Source: Polyangia bacterium (GTDB lineage: Bacteria > Myxococcota_A > Polyangia > Nannocystales > Nannocystaceae). From it: a DNA stretch of 64,000 nucleotides. The stretch spans positions 112,260 through 176,259 of the forward strand of contig JAUIKS010000023.1 of the NCBI GenBank assembly GCA_030430565.1, in the 5' to 3' direction. Position 1 is the stretch's first letter. Every line of letters begins with the position of its first letter. Below are positions 51,889 through 61,253 of this stretch, piece by piece. The notes under the pieces were generated by a model. The model saw nothing but the letters and a program-made list of their open reading frames with translations, had not been told where the DNA came from and made no database searches. The translations under genes and the position numbers were made by a program.

Positions 51889-54750
51889 CTACTCGGCCGC
51901 CCCCGCGTCGCGCCCGGTCGCCAGCGGCTCGACCCGAACCGCGCAGAACTTGAACTCGGGGATCTTGCCGTAGGGGTCGAGCTCGTCGATCGTGAGCACG
52001 TTGGCGGCCGCCTCGCGCCAGCAGAACGGCACGAAGACGGCGCCGCGCCCTGGCGAGCGGCTCGCGCGGACCTTGAGCGCGATGCTGCCGCGGCGGCTGG
52101 TGATCTCGATCCAGTCCTCGCCCTTGAGGCCGAGGCGCGCCATGTCGTCGGGGTGCATGTCGGCGTGGGGCTCGCCCTCGATGGTCCCGAGCGCCTTGGA
52201 GCGGCGCGTCATCGTCCCGGTGTGCCAGTGCTCGAGCAGCCGCCCGGTCGTGAGCACCATCGGGTACTCCGGGCTCGGCAGCTCGGCCGCCGGCGCGAAC
52301 TCGGCGGGCACGAACTTGCCGCGCCCGCTGGGGAACTGCTCGCCGAACAGGACCACGGTGCCGTCGGTGTTCTCGGGGTCGGGGCACGGCCACAGCTTGC
52401 CCTCGCGCCCGAGGTGCTCGTAGCTGAGGCCGTTGTAATTGTTGGTCAGGCCGGCGAACTCGGCGAAGACCTCCTCGACGCTTTCGAACTCGAAGCCGGG
52501 CACGCCCATGCGCTGGGCGAGCTCGCAGGTGATGCGCCAGTCGAGCCGCGCCTGCCCCGGCATCGTGAGGACCGGGCGCGCGATCTGGACGCGGCGGTCG
52601 GTGTTGGTGAAGGTCCCTGACTTCTCGAAGAACGAAGAGGCCGGCAGGATCACGTCGGCGAACTCGGCGGTCTCGGTCAAGAAGATGTCCTGCACGAGCA
52701 GGAAGTCGAGCGCCGCGAGCCCCTTGCGGACCTTGTTCGAGTTCGGGTCGCTGATGAAGGGGTTCTCCCCCATGATGTACATGCCGCGGATCGTCTTCTC
52801 GATCGCGCCGTGCATGATCTCGACGACCGTGAGCCCCGGCTCGGGGTCGAGCTCGCGGCCCCACGCTTTCTCGAACTTGGCGCGCGCGGCCGGGTCATCG
52901 CACTTTTGGTAGTCGGGGTAGACGATCGGGATGAGGCCGGCGTCGCTGGCCCCCTGCACGTTGTTCTGCCCGCGCAGCGGGTGCAGCCCGGTGCCCGGGC
53001 GCCCGACGTTGCCGGTCATCAGCGTCAGCGAGATCAGGCAGCGCGCGTTGTCGGTCCCGTGGGTGTGCTGGGCGATGCCCATGCCCCAGAACACGATCGC
53101 CGCCTTGGCGCCGCCGTAGGTCACCGCGATGTCGATGATCTCCTCCTCGGTCACGCCGCTGATCTGCGCGGCGACCCTCGGCGGGTAGTTCTCGACGGCG
53201 CGCTGCAGCCGCTCGAAGTCCTCGGTGCGCGCGGCGATGAAGTCCTCGTCGATCAGCCCGCGGCGGATGATCTCGTGCATCACCCCGTTGTAGAAGGCGA
53301 CGTCGGTGCCGGGCTTGATCCGCACGTAGCGGTAGGCGTGGTCGGCCAGCGTCGGGCGGTGGGGGTCGATGACGATCAGCTTGCAGCCGCGCTTGGCGGC
53401 CTGCTTCATGAAGGTCGCCGCGACCGGGTGATTCGCCGTGGTGTTGGTGCCCGTCAGCAGCGCGACGTCGCTGTTCTGGATGTCGCGGAAGGTCGTCGAG
53501 ACCGCGCCGGAGCCGATCGTCTCCATCAGCGCCGCGACCGAGGAGGCGTGGCACAGGCGCGTGCAGTGGTCGACGTTGTTGGTCCCGAAGCCGACGCGCA
53601 CGAGCTTCTGGAACAGGTAGGCCTCCTCGTTGCTGCACTTCGCCGAGCCGAAGCCCGCCATGGCCTGAGAGCCATATTGGTCACGGAGCGCGGCGAGCTT
53701 GCGCGCGGCGAGCTCGAGCGCCTCGTCCCAGGTCGCCTCGCGGAAGTGCGGCAGGACCTCGCGGTAGTCGACGAGGCCGCCCGGGCGTCGGCCCCGCTCC
53801 TGGCGGACCGCGCCGGACAGCGGGCCCTTGGGGTAGCTCTCGTCCTTGCGGATCAGCGGCACGGTCAGCCGGTGCGCGTGGCTGGCGTAGTCGAAGCCGT
53901 AGCGGCCCTTCACGCACAGCCGGCGGTCCGAGACTCGGCTGTCGCGCCCGTCGATCCACACGACCTTGTTCTCGTCCTCGTCGACGTGGGTCGTGACCGC
54001 GCAGCCGACCCCGCAGTAGGGGCACAGCGTCTCGACCTGCGTGAGCTCCTTCGGCGGCCGCAGGCCGATCGTGATCGGCTTGTTGACGAGCGCGTCGGTC
54101 GGGCACGCGTCCATGCACTCGCCGCAGGAGACGCAGGTGCTCTCGCCCATCGGGTTGTTGAGATCAAACGCGATCGAGGCCGTATAGCCCTTGCCCGTGC
54201 GGGTGATGACCTCGTTGGACTGCACCTCGTCGCAGGCCCGCACGCAGCGGTCGCAGAGGATGCAGCTCTGGTGATCGACGCCGATCACCGGCGAGGACAT
54301 GTCGTCGCCGCGCGTCGCCCCGCGCGGCAGCCCCAGCGGCCCGCGCCCGCCCTCGCCCTCGCCGATCGCGTACTCGCGCGCGAGCGCGTGCAGCTCGCTG
54401 CCCTCGGGCCTGCGCTGGACCGGATCAGCTGGCTGATCGGACATCAGCAGCGCCGTCAGCAGCGCGCGGTGCTGGTCGAGCGCCTCGCCGCTCGCGGTCA
54501 CCTTCATCCCGTCCTCGGCCGCGCGCACGCAGCTGGCCGCGAGCACGCGCCCGCCGACGTCGACGACGCACATCCGGCACACGCCGACGGGGCGGTAGCG
54601 GGGGTCGTGACACAGCGCCGGGATCGAGATGCCGAGCTGCTGCGCGGCCTCGTAGACGGTCGTCCCCTCGGGGACCTCGACCTCGCGTCCGTCGATCGTC
54701 AAGCGGACCGTTTTGCTCGCAGACTCCGGTGCGACCCTCGTATCAGGCAT
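51889..54750 (-). CDS. Formate dehydrogenase alpha subunit, Cys-type with ferredoxin domains
   Basis: The protein has 953 residues. The N-terminal [2Fe-2S] ferredoxin domain has Cys47, Cys58, Cys61 and Cys74. Next come [4Fe-4S] motifs CILCDRCVRAC and CVSCGECMDAC. The molybdopterin core begins with CPYCGVGC. In NNVDHCTRLCHASSVAAL a Cys replaces the selenocysteine of enzymes such as FdhF, so no SECIS is needed. The layout matches NAD-linked or YrhE-type formate dehydrogenases that oxidise formate to CO2. I choose the ATG at 54750 because TATGAT lies seven bases upstream; ATG at 54762 is an alternative. No fdhB, fdhD or Mo-cofactor gene is nearby, so the electron partner is unknown. Confidence 0.93.
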   Translation of the reverse strand: MPDTRVAPESASKTVRLTIDGREVEVPEGTTVYEAAQQLGISIPALCHDPRYRPVGVCRMCVVDVGGRVLAASCVRAAEDGMKVTASGEALDQHRALLTALLMSDQPADPVQRRPEGSELHALAREYAIGEGEGGRGPLGLPRGATRGDDMSSPVIGVDHQSCILCDRCVRACDEVQSNEVITRTGKGYTASIAFDLNNPMGESTCVSCGECMDACPTDALVNKPITIGLRPPKELTQVETLCPYCGVGCAVTTHVDEDENKVVWIDGRDSRVSDRRLCVKGRYGFDYASHAHRLTVPLIRKDESYPKGPLSGAVRQERGRRPGGLVDYREVLPHFREATWDEALELAARKLAALRDQYGSQAMAGFGSAKCSNEEAYLFQKLVRVGFGTNNVDHCTRLCHASSVAALMETIGSGAVSTTFRDIQNSDVALLTGTNTTANHPVAATFMKQAAKRGCKLIVIDPHRPTLADHAYRYVRIKPGTDVAFYNGVMHEIIRRGLIDEDFIAARTEDFERLQRAVENYPPRVAAQISGVTEEEIIDIAVTYGGAKAAIVFWGMGIAQHTHGTDNARCLISLTLMTGNVGRPGTGLHPLRGQNNVQGASDAGLIPIVYPDYQKCDDPAARAKFEKAWGRELDPEPGLTVVEIMHGAIEKTIRGMYIMGENPFISDPNSNKVRKGLAALDFLLVQDIFLTETAEFADVILPASSFFEKSGTFTNTDRRVQIARPVLTMPGQARLDWRITCELAQRMGVPGFEFESVEEVFAEFAGLTNNYNGLSYEHLGREGKLWPCPDPENTDGTVVLFGEQFPSGRGKFVPAEFAPAAELPSPEYPMVLTTGRLLEHWHTGTMTRRSKALGTIEGEPHADMHPDDMARLGLKGEDWIEITSRRGSIALKVRASRSPGRGAVFVPFCWREAAANVLTIDELDPYGKIPEFKFCAVRVEPLATGRDAGAAE

Positions 54751-54757
54751 CGCCGGG

Positions 54758-54763
54758 ATCATA
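54758..54763 (-). promoter_or_regulatory. -10 element TATGAT before formate dehydrogenase
   Basis: The minus strand reads TG-TATGAT, seven bases before the ATG at 54750, again predicting a leaderless transcript. The remaining upstream gap to 55075 (312 bp) holds no ORF or terminator I can support. Confidence 0.5.
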
Positions 54764-55075
54764 CAGCCAGCGCGCGCCCGTCCGCGCTCGCTGAGCGAAG
54801 GCGCCGGGTCGGCGGCCTCCGCGAGTGCAGGTCCCGACGCGCGCCCAGGCGCGCTGCCGCGTGCACACCCCGCGCTGACGAACAGCGTTCCGCGGCGACA
54901 CGCGCGCTTTGGCACCGCCGGGTCAGGTTTCGCGCGAGCTCGACGCGTCCGCTCTCTGCGGCTGACGTCCATCACCCCGCCGGATCAACCGCTCGCCCCC
55001 GTCGCCCGCGCCCGCGGGTCCACCCTGCGGCGCTCGAGGGTCGACCGCGATCATCCGCTCGACCCCGTCACGCGA

Positions 55076-56476
55076 TCACTCTGCCTCGATATCGCGCAAC
55101 GCGACCCACACGCCGGAGCTCGTGGGGGCGTCGGTCGACGTCGCGTGCTCCGATCCGTGGAGCATCGCCAGCGCCGCGCGCTGCAGGTGAAGCCTCGCCA
55201 CCGTGTCCTCGGGGTTGTGCCGGAGCACGCGGTCGAAGTGCAGCGCGGCCTCGGCGTACAAGCCCCGCCCGTACAGATCCTGCCCGCGCGTGAGGTCGGC
55301 GGCCGTCGCCAGCTTGAGCTCGACCTCGTCGGCGTCCTCGCCGTCGAGCACCTCATAGACCGCGATCGCCTGCGCCACGCCCTTGACCTTGACCTTGTCG
55401 AGAAACCGGAACCGGTGCTGCACCGGAGCCGAGAGCGCGAGGACGGTCTTGTCGCTGATCACGATCCCGACCCCGTAGCGCTTGGTCAGCGTCTCGACGC
55501 GCGCCGCGAGGTTGACCGAGTCGGAGAGCACCGTCGTCTCCATCCGCTCCTCCTCGCCGACCGCGCCGAGCATCAGGCACCCGCTGTGCAGCCCGATGCC
55601 GAGCTGCACGTGTGACGCGCGCTGGCCCTGCGACGCGTTGTACGCCGCGACCGCGCGCTGGATCGCGACCGCGGCCGCGACCGCGTTGTCGGAGCGACCC
55701 GGGAACAGCGCCATGAAGCCGTCGCCCAGGAACTTGTCGATGAAGCCGCCGTACTCGCGGACCTTCGGGCACACCTGCCGGAACAGCACGTTGATGAAGC
55801 GGAAGCACTCGGCCGGCGTCATCGTCTGCGAGATCTTCGTGAACCCGCGGATGTCGACGAACATGATCGTCATCTCGCTCTGCACCTGATCCCCGAGCCG
55901 CAGCTCGGTGATGTCTTTCTTGCGCAGGAGCGAGAGGAATTCGTGCGGCACGAACTTCGCCAGCGCGGCGGCGGTCGCCTCGGCGTGTCGACGATGGTTC
56001 GCCAGCGCGAACAGCCGGTCGTAGGTGCGCAGGGTCGCCACCACCGAGGTGAACAGCTTCGTCGCGGTCAGCTCGGTCTTGGTCTTGTAGTCGGTGATGT
56101 CGTACCGGACGACGACCTCGCGCTCGGGCGCCTGACCGGGCTGCCCCGTGCGCAGCACGAAGCGCGTGAGCTGGTTGTGCAGCTTGGTCCGCGCGTAGTC
56201 GATGACCTCGAGGCCCGCGCTGTCGCGCTCCATCACCACGTCGAGCAGGACGACGGCGGTGTCCGGGTGCTCGCGCAGCTTCTGCTTGGCCTCCTTGGCC
56301 GAGTAGGCGCTCAGGATCGCCACCCGGCGCTCGGCGTAGGTCACCCCGGACAGCGCGAGCCGCGTGACGTCATGGACGTCGGGCTCGTCGTCGACCACGA
56401 GCAGCTTCCAGTCCGGGAGCTCCGGCTCATCACGCTGCGGCCCGTCGTCGAACAGCAGCTGGTCTTCGTTGTTCAT
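55076..56476 (-). CDS. Class III nucleotide cyclase with N-terminal receiver domain
   Basis: The protein has 466 residues. Receiver domain at about 22-130: acidic pair in LLVVDDEPDVHD and phospho-Asp79 in VVLLDVVMERD. A helical linker leads to a class III cyclase domain at about 195-375: metal Asp in IMFVDIRGFTKI, YGGFIDKFLGDGFMALFP (second metal Asp, substrate Lys), and LSDSVNLAARVE with the catalytic Asn and Arg. The C-terminus has a TPR-like helical pair. Product is probably cAMP. Its ATG overlaps the stop of the histidine kinase gene (ATGA at 56473-56476), so the kinase probably phosphorylates this receiver and thereby sets cyclic nucleotide output. Confidence 0.95.
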   Translation of the reverse strand: MNNEDQLLFDDGPQRDEPELPDWKLLVVDDEPDVHDVTRLALSGVTYAERRVAILSAYSAKEAKQKLREHPDTAVVLLDVVMERDSAGLEVIDYARTKLHNQLTRFVLRTGQPGQAPEREVVVRYDITDYKTKTELTATKLFTSVVATLRTYDRLFALANHRRHAEATAAALAKFVPHEFLSLLRKKDITELRLGDQVQSEMTIMFVDIRGFTKISQTMTPAECFRFINVLFRQVCPKVREYGGFIDKFLGDGFMALFPGRSDNAVAAAVAIQRAVAAYNASQGQRASHVQLGIGLHSGCLMLGAVGEEERMETTVLSDSVNLAARVETLTKRYGVGIVISDKTVLALSAPVQHRFRFLDKVKVKGVAQAIAVYEVLDGEDADEVELKLATAADLTRGQDLYGRGLYAEAALHFDRVLRHNPEDTVARLHLQRAALAMLHGSEHATSTDAPTSSGVWVALRDIEAE

Positions 56477-57801
56477 GGATCTGTCTCCGATGGTTCGTCG
56501 AGCTGACGCGGCAGCTCGATGAGAAAGCTCGTCCCGCGCTCGCCGTCGCTCGTGCAGCGCACCGTGCCGCCCATCCGCCGGGTCACGAGGTTGTAGAGCA
56601 CGTGCAAGCCGAGCCCGCTCCCACCGCGCCCGCGGCGGGTCGTGAAGAACGGCTCAAAGATCTTGCTGAGGTGCTCCGGCGGGATCCCGCAGCCGTCGTC
56701 CGAGTACTCGAGGCGGATCGCCTCGTCTCCGCGCGTCGCCGCGATCCTGACGCGCCCGCGCTCGCCCTCGCTATAGGCGTGCGTGAGCGAGTTGACCACG
56801 AGGTTCGTGATCACCTGCGACAGCGCGCCGGGGAAATTGACCATCGAGAACTCGCCGCCCTCGAGCTCGACCGAGATCAGCGTCGGCTTCAGCTTCGGCC
56901 GCAGGCTCCGCACGATCCCCTCGAGGTACTGACGGACGTGAAACTCGCGCCGCACCTCGCTCGACTGATCCACCGCGACCAGCTTGAAGCTCTGCACGAG
57001 CTCGCTCGCGCGCTTGAGGTTCGACAGGATCATCTGGCTGCTCTGCAGCGCCGTCTCGAGGTACCCCTCCATGTCCGCGCGCGTGAGCTTGCTGGCCGCG
57101 TAGCGCCTGTGGACGTAATGAGTCCGATCGCACAGGTGCGAGGCCGCGGTGACGCCGATCCCGACGGGCGTGTTGATCTCGTGCGCGACGCCGGCGACGA
57201 GCCCCGCCAAGGCCGCCATTTTCTCGGACTCGACGAGCTGCCGCTGGGTCTGGATGAGGATCTCGATGGTCTGCGAGAGCTCCTGCTCCGTCCGCTTGCG
57301 CTGCGTGACGTCGGTCGCCACGCCGCCGATCGCGAAGGCCGCCCCGTCCTCCTCGTACAGCGGGAACACGTCCTCGAGGAACCAGTGCAGCCCGTCCGGG
57401 AGCCCGAGGCTGAATTCCTGCTGCGCGGGCTCGCCGGTCCGCACGACCTCCCGCGTGATCGCGTCGATCGCGTCGGCCTCCCCGGGGGAGAGCAGGTCCG
57501 CCTCGCGCTTGCCGATGATCTCGTCGCGCTCGTGACCGAGCAGCGCCGCGTGGCGTCGATTGCTGAGCAAGAAGCGACCCTCGAGATCTTTTACGTAGAG
57601 GACCGCCGGCGCGTGCTCAGCGATATAGTGTAAAAGCTGCTGATTCTTTCGCAGCTCTTTATGACTTTCATTAAGCGTACTCTCCAGCGCTTCGCAGCGG
57701 CTTTTATAGTAATCACGCGCGGCGATTAATCGCTCGACCTCGGTCAAGACATCATCTCGCGCGCCGTCGTGGTCTAGCGAGTCGCTCGCGCTGTCACTCA
57801 T
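56473..57801 (-). CDS. PAS-domain histidine kinase
   Basis: A 442-residue soluble protein. A helical N-terminus (EVERLIAARDYYKSRCEALESTLNESHKEL, about 21-50) is followed by a PAS domain at about 58-170 (YVKDLEGRFLLSNRRHAALLG). The HisKA-like domain has His207 in GVAHEINTPVGIG. The ATPase domain has N-box TNLVVNSLTHAY, G1 DDGCGIPPE, F-box FEPFFTTR and G2 GGSGLGLHVLYNL. The stretch around 57580-57730 is noticeably less GC-rich than its neighbours. The ATG at 57801 is used. A TATACT at 57850-57855 hints that in-frame GTGs at 57837 or 57834 could be the real start. It is coupled to the receiver-cyclase gene. Confidence 0.94.
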   Translation of the reverse strand: MSDSASDSLDHDGARDDVLTEVERLIAARDYYKSRCEALESTLNESHKELRKNQQLLHYIAEHAPAVLYVKDLEGRFLLSNRRHAALLGHERDEIIGKREADLLSPGEADAIDAITREVVRTGEPAQQEFSLGLPDGLHWFLEDVFPLYEEDGAAFAIGGVATDVTQRKRTEQELSQTIEILIQTQRQLVESEKMAALAGLVAGVAHEINTPVGIGVTAASHLCDRTHYVHRRYAASKLTRADMEGYLETALQSSQMILSNLKRASELVQSFKLVAVDQSSEVRREFHVRQYLEGIVRSLRPKLKPTLISVELEGGEFSMVNFPGALSQVITNLVVNSLTHAYSEGERGRVRIAATRGDEAIRLEYSDDGCGIPPEHLSKIFEPFFTTRRGRGGSGLGLHVLYNLVTRRMGGTVRCTSDGERGTSFLIELPRQLDEPSETDP

Positions 57802-57849
57802 CGCTTCATCACGATCGTCAGACGACCTGGGCACCACATGTACGTCAAC

Positions 57850-57855
57850 AGTATA
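57850..57855 (-). promoter_or_regulatory. -10-like element TATACT
   Basis: TATACT is close to the sigma-70 consensus. Transcription would begin near 57843, just before in-frame GTG codons at 57837/57834 and 42 bases before the ATG at 57801. Confidence 0.4.
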
Positions 57856-57988
57856 CGTGAACCCCGCGGAGCGCGGACGATCGACGAGCGACCGCTGGGC
57901 CGGAATCACGCCGTCGTGGTCTCGGCGGCGCGGTTATGGGGAGCCGCGCGGTAGCGCGCGGCGCGGCCGACGATCATCAACAAAATTA

Positions 57989-58004
57989 TTTTTTTTTAAA
58001 AAAA
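57989..58004. other. T9A7 tract in the divergent intergenic region
   Basis: Nine T followed by seven A form a 14-bp palindromic AT block in otherwise GC-rich DNA, in the 382-bp gap between the divergent histidine kinase and Ser/Thr kinase genes. It may be a bent or easily melted element upstream of the kinase promoter. Nothing else stands out in the gap apart from the two -10-like elements listed. Confidence 0.6.
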
Positions 58005-58159
58005 CCGCCCCGCCGGTTAATCCCGCCGCGCTCCCGATCCCACCAACCGAGAGCGCCGCGCCGGTCCCGTCAAGCCGAGCCGCGCGCGCCGCGAGGGAGG
58101 CCACCTTGAGATCTGCGAGCAGAGATGAATCACGGGCGCTCGTCAGCGCCGCGCGTCGG

Positions 58160-58165
58160 CATAAT
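58160..58165 (+). promoter_or_regulatory. -10-like element CATAAT
   Basis: CATAAT ends 18 bases before the ATG at 58184. The short leader holds GGGAG (58170-58174) as Shine-Dalgarno. No -35 is evident. Confidence 0.4.
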
Positions 58166-58183
58166 CGCCGGGAGCGCGCCCCG

Positions 58184-60328
58184 ATGATCACCCCCGACGA
58201 CAGCGCCGAGCCGCTCGCGCGCACGCTGCACGCCGACTCGGCGCCGCCCGCTCGGGTCCCGACCGAGCAGCTCGTGCGCGGCGCGATGCCGGGGAGCGCG
58301 GACGCGATGCCCGACCCGCTGCACGCGGCCGTACGCGCGAACCTGTTCCCCGAGTCACCTACCACGCGCGAGCGGCTCGGCCGCTTCGAGCTCGTCGCGC
58401 GCCGCGGCGAGGGCGGCATGGGCGTCGTCTTCGAAGCCCACGACCCCCAGCTCGCGCGCCGCGTGGCGATCAAGCTGCTGCACTCGAGCGCGGGCCAGGT
58501 CGAGCAGCGGCTGCGCCGCGAGGCCCAGGCCATGGCCCGGCTCTCGCACCCCAACGTCGTGCAGGTCTACGAGTCCGGGACGCACCGCGGGCGCGTCTAC
58601 GTGGTCATGGAGCTGGTCGAGGGCGTGACGCTGCGCGAGTGGCTCGCCGCGCCGCGGACCCAGGGCGAGGCGCTCGAGATGCTCCGGCAGGTCGGCCGCG
58701 GGCTGGTCGCCGCCCACGCCGCCGGCCTCGTGCACCGCGACTTTAAGCCCGAGAACGTCCTCGTCGGCGCGGACGGGCGCCCGCGCGTGCTCGACTTCGG
58801 GCTCGCGCGCGCGCTCGACCACGAGGGCGAGGGGCTGCGCGCCACGGCGCACGACGATCCCGGCCCGGCGCTCACGCGCGAGCTCACCGTCACCGGCGCG
58901 ATCATGGGGACCCCGGCGTACATGTCCCCTGAGCAATTTTTTGGCGAGCCGGCCGACGCGCGCAGCGATCAGTACTCGTTCTCGGTGGTGCTCTACGAGG
59001 CGATCTTCGGCGCCCGGCCCTACACCGCGGGCGGCTACGCCGAGCTGAGCGCGCGCGTCACCAACGGGGACGGGCTCGTGTTCCCGCGCGAGGCGAACGC
59101 CCCCGCGTGGCTCGTCGAGGCGCTGCGCCGCGGCTTGAGCGTCGAGGCGGCGCGACGCTTCGACACCATGGCGGCGCTGCTCGAGGCGATCACGCCGGCC
59201 ACGAGCGACGGCGCGCCCCGTCGCCGCTGGATGCTGGGCGCCGCCGCGCTCACGCTCGCCCTCGCCGCCGGGGGGTGGCTCGCGACGCGCAGCCCCAGCG
59301 CGCCTGGTGAGCCCGCGCCCCGGGCCGCGAGCGCGCCGATCGAGCTCGAGCCGCAGACCGAGCCGCGCGCCGAGCCGACGCGCGCCGAGCCGACGCCCGA
59401 TCCAGAGGCCCTCGCGGTGATGCAGGCCGCGATCGAGAGGATCCGCGCCCGAGCGCGCCAGCAGGGGCCGGCGCCGCTGCAGCTGCGGGCCCGCGCCGCG
59501 AGCGATGTCGAGGGCACGCGGGCCGAGCTCGCGCGTCTCGAGCGGCGACTCGAGCTGCCGGCGACGCACGCCGATCCCGAGCTCGAGGACGAGGTCCGGC
59601 GCGGGATCGCGAGCAGCTACGAGGCGCTCGCCTACGCCCATCTGCTCGCCGGCGACGCAGCCGCCGCCCACGCGACGCTGACCGCGGCCGTCGCGGCGTA
59701 CCAGGCCGTGTGGGAGGTCGGGCTGCGCCGCGAATTCGCGATCGTCGAGCAGCTCCCGCTCCACGGGCTGCTGCGACATGACGCGGAGGCCAGGCGCGCC
59801 TGGTTCGCGCTGCTCAAGGCCTACCCGGACGGCGAGCACGCGGCGGCCGGGCTCCTCGCCTACGCCGACACCGTGTTTGATCGCGGGCGCTACGAGGACG
59901 CGGTCACGCTCTACGAGAAAGCGCTGAGCTATGAGCGCGCGCCGATCCTCGGGCTCGCGCGCTACCGCCTCGGCTGGGCGCGTCATCACCTCGGCCACCA
60001 CGAGGAGAGCCTCGCGTCGCTGCTCGCCGCGATCGAGGCGGTCGAGCGCGGGCAGGCAGGAGGCGAGGCCGTGGCCGCGCAGCTCGACGTCGCCGCGCGC
60101 CTCGACCTCGTCATCCCGTTCGTCGAGCTCAAGCGCGCGCGCGAGGCGACCGCCTTCTTCAAGCAGTACGCCGTCACGTCGAGCGGCGCCGACCTCACCG
60201 AGGAGCTGCTCGAGCGGCTCTCCCGACGCTACGCCGCAGCGGACCGCGACGACGACGCCGCGCTCGTGTGCGCGCAGCTCCAGCGGCTGCGCGCGGACGA
60301 AGGCTGCGGGTGGCTGCGCGCGGAGTAG
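58184..60328 (+). CDS. Ser/Thr protein kinase with membrane helix and TPR-like C-terminus
   Basis: The protein has 714 residues. Hanks kinase domain at about 66-335: loop RGEGGMGVVF at 74-83, Lys97, HRD at 184-186, DFG at 204-206, GTPAYMSPEQ. One membrane helix at about 345-365 (MLGAAALTLALAAGGWLA) is followed by an acidic/Pro linker and a long helical, TPR-like domain (AYAHLLAGDAAAAHATLTAAVAAY; LLAYADTVFDRGRYEDAVTLYEKAL), presumably periplasmic. The reading frame extends upstream to 57857 through the T9A7 tract, but GGGAG nine bases before the ATG and a CATAAT element support 58184. No adjacent cotranscribed partner is obvious. Confidence 0.94.
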   Translation: MITPDDSAEPLARTLHADSAPPARVPTEQLVRGAMPGSADAMPDPLHAAVRANLFPESPTTRERLGRFELVARRGEGGMGVVFEAHDPQLARRVAIKLLHSSAGQVEQRLRREAQAMARLSHPNVVQVYESGTHRGRVYVVMELVEGVTLREWLAAPRTQGEALEMLRQVGRGLVAAHAAGLVHRDFKPENVLVGADGRPRVLDFGLARALDHEGEGLRATAHDDPGPALTRELTVTGAIMGTPAYMSPEQFFGEPADARSDQYSFSVVLYEAIFGARPYTAGGYAELSARVTNGDGLVFPREANAPAWLVEALRRGLSVEAARRFDTMAALLEAITPATSDGAPRRRWMLGAAALTLALAAGGWLATRSPSAPGEPAPRAASAPIELEPQTEPRAEPTRAEPTPDPEALAVMQAAIERIRARARQQGPAPLQLRARAASDVEGTRAELARLERRLELPATHADPELEDEVRRGIASSYEALAYAHLLAGDAAAAHATLTAAVAAYQAVWEVGLRREFAIVEQLPLHGLLRHDAEARRAWFALLKAYPDGEHAAAGLLAYADTVFDRGRYEDAVTLYEKALSYERAPILGLARYRLGWARHHLGHHEESLASLLAAIEAVERGQAGGEAVAAQLDVAARLDLVIPFVELKRAREATAFFKQYAVTSSGADLTEELLERLSRRYAAADRDDDAALVCAQLQRLRADEGCGWLRAE

Positions 60329-60593
60329 AGTGAGCCGACCCAGCGCATCACGCGGCCGTCATAGCTAGCCAAACTGTAGGTCGCGATAGGTACCTGCATT
60401 CGGTACTGTGAATGCTGCGCCGCTATCCCCGGAGAGCGTTGACGGAGCTGGCGCTCGACCGATCAGTGATGATGGTCGAATGTCGATACTCGACCGATGG
60501 CTCGGCGATGAATATCACTCCTGTGGTCATGAGCTGATCTGGGATGTATCGGCGCTCCACTCTCGCTCTTCTACGCTTCACAGCCGGGTCGCG

Positions 60594-61217
60594 CTACAGA
60601 CGCTCGCGGAGCCCGCGGGCCCAGGCGTCGAGGCTCGTCAGCGTGCTCTCGAGCAGCGCCGGCGTCGTCGCGATGCGCTCGAGCTCCTGCCGCATCAGCT
60701 GACGCGCGCGACGGATCCGCGACTTCGCGGTCCCGACCGGGACGCCGACGACCGCGGCCGCCTGCGCGGCGGTCATACCTTCCCAATAAAACAGCTCGAG
60801 CATGGCCTGGTGCTCCAGCGGGATCCGGCGCAGCGCGGCGAGCACGAGCCGCTGCTCATCGCGCGCCGCGACGACCTCGCTCGGCGAGGGGCCGAGGTCG
60901 TGGACGCTGATCGTGCTGGGGTCAAAGCGCGCGCGCTCGCGGCGCCGCTTGGCGTAGAAGTTGTAGAGCAGGCGGTACGCGATCCCGAGCAGGTAGGTGC
61001 GAAACGCCGCCTCGCCGCGAAAACGATCGCGGCCCTCGACGCAGGCGAGAAAGGTCTTTTGGACCAGGTCCTGCAACGCCTCGTCCGGCGCCTTGGTCCG
61101 GAAGAAGCGCGCGACGGCCGGGTAGTGCCGCTCGAACAGCCGCGATCCCGCGCTCGCGTCGCCGCCTCGCCACGCGGCGAGCAGCGCGATGTCATCCTGC
61201 CCCGGCTCGGCGCCCAT
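60594..61217 (-). CDS. ECF-type RNA polymerase sigma factor
   Basis: A 207-residue ECF factor. Region 2 includes LFERHYPAVARFFRTKA, DLVQKTFLACVEGRDRF and FRTYLLGIAYRLLYNFYAKRRR. Region 4 includes LAALRRIPLEHQAMLELFYWE and the AQAAAVVGVPVGTAKSRIRRA helix-turn-helix. The tail LLESTLTSLDAWARGLRERL matches that of the sigma factor at 10199, identifying paralogues. The ATG at 61217 is eight bases after TATCGT. The open frame extends to 62237 but only as antisense of the divergent lipoprotein. The divergent gene at 61254 begins 36 bases away and is the likely target or regulator. Downstream (60329-60593) I see no gene. Confidence 0.93.
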   Translation of the reverse strand: MGAEPGQDDIALLAAWRGGDASAGSRLFERHYPAVARFFRTKAPDEALQDLVQKTFLACVEGRDRFRGEAAFRTYLLGIAYRLLYNFYAKRRRERARFDPSTISVHDLGPSPSEVVAARDEQRLVLAALRRIPLEHQAMLELFYWEGMTAAQAAAVVGVPVGTAKSRIRRARQLMRQELERIATTPALLESTLTSLDAWARGLRERL

Positions 61218-61225
61218 CGACACGC

Positions 61226-61247
61226 ACGATACCGCGGCGGGTATCAT
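61226..61247. promoter_or_regulatory. Divergent promoter pair with inverted repeat
   Basis: In the 36-bp gap between two divergent starts, TATCGT (minus, 61226-61231) is eight bases before the sigma ATG and TATCAT (plus, 61242-61247) is six bases before the lipoprotein ATG. The inverted repeat GATACC-N6-GGTATC (61228-61245) covers most of both, so one bound protein could control both directions. Confidence 0.5.
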
Positions 61248-61253
61248 CGCGTC

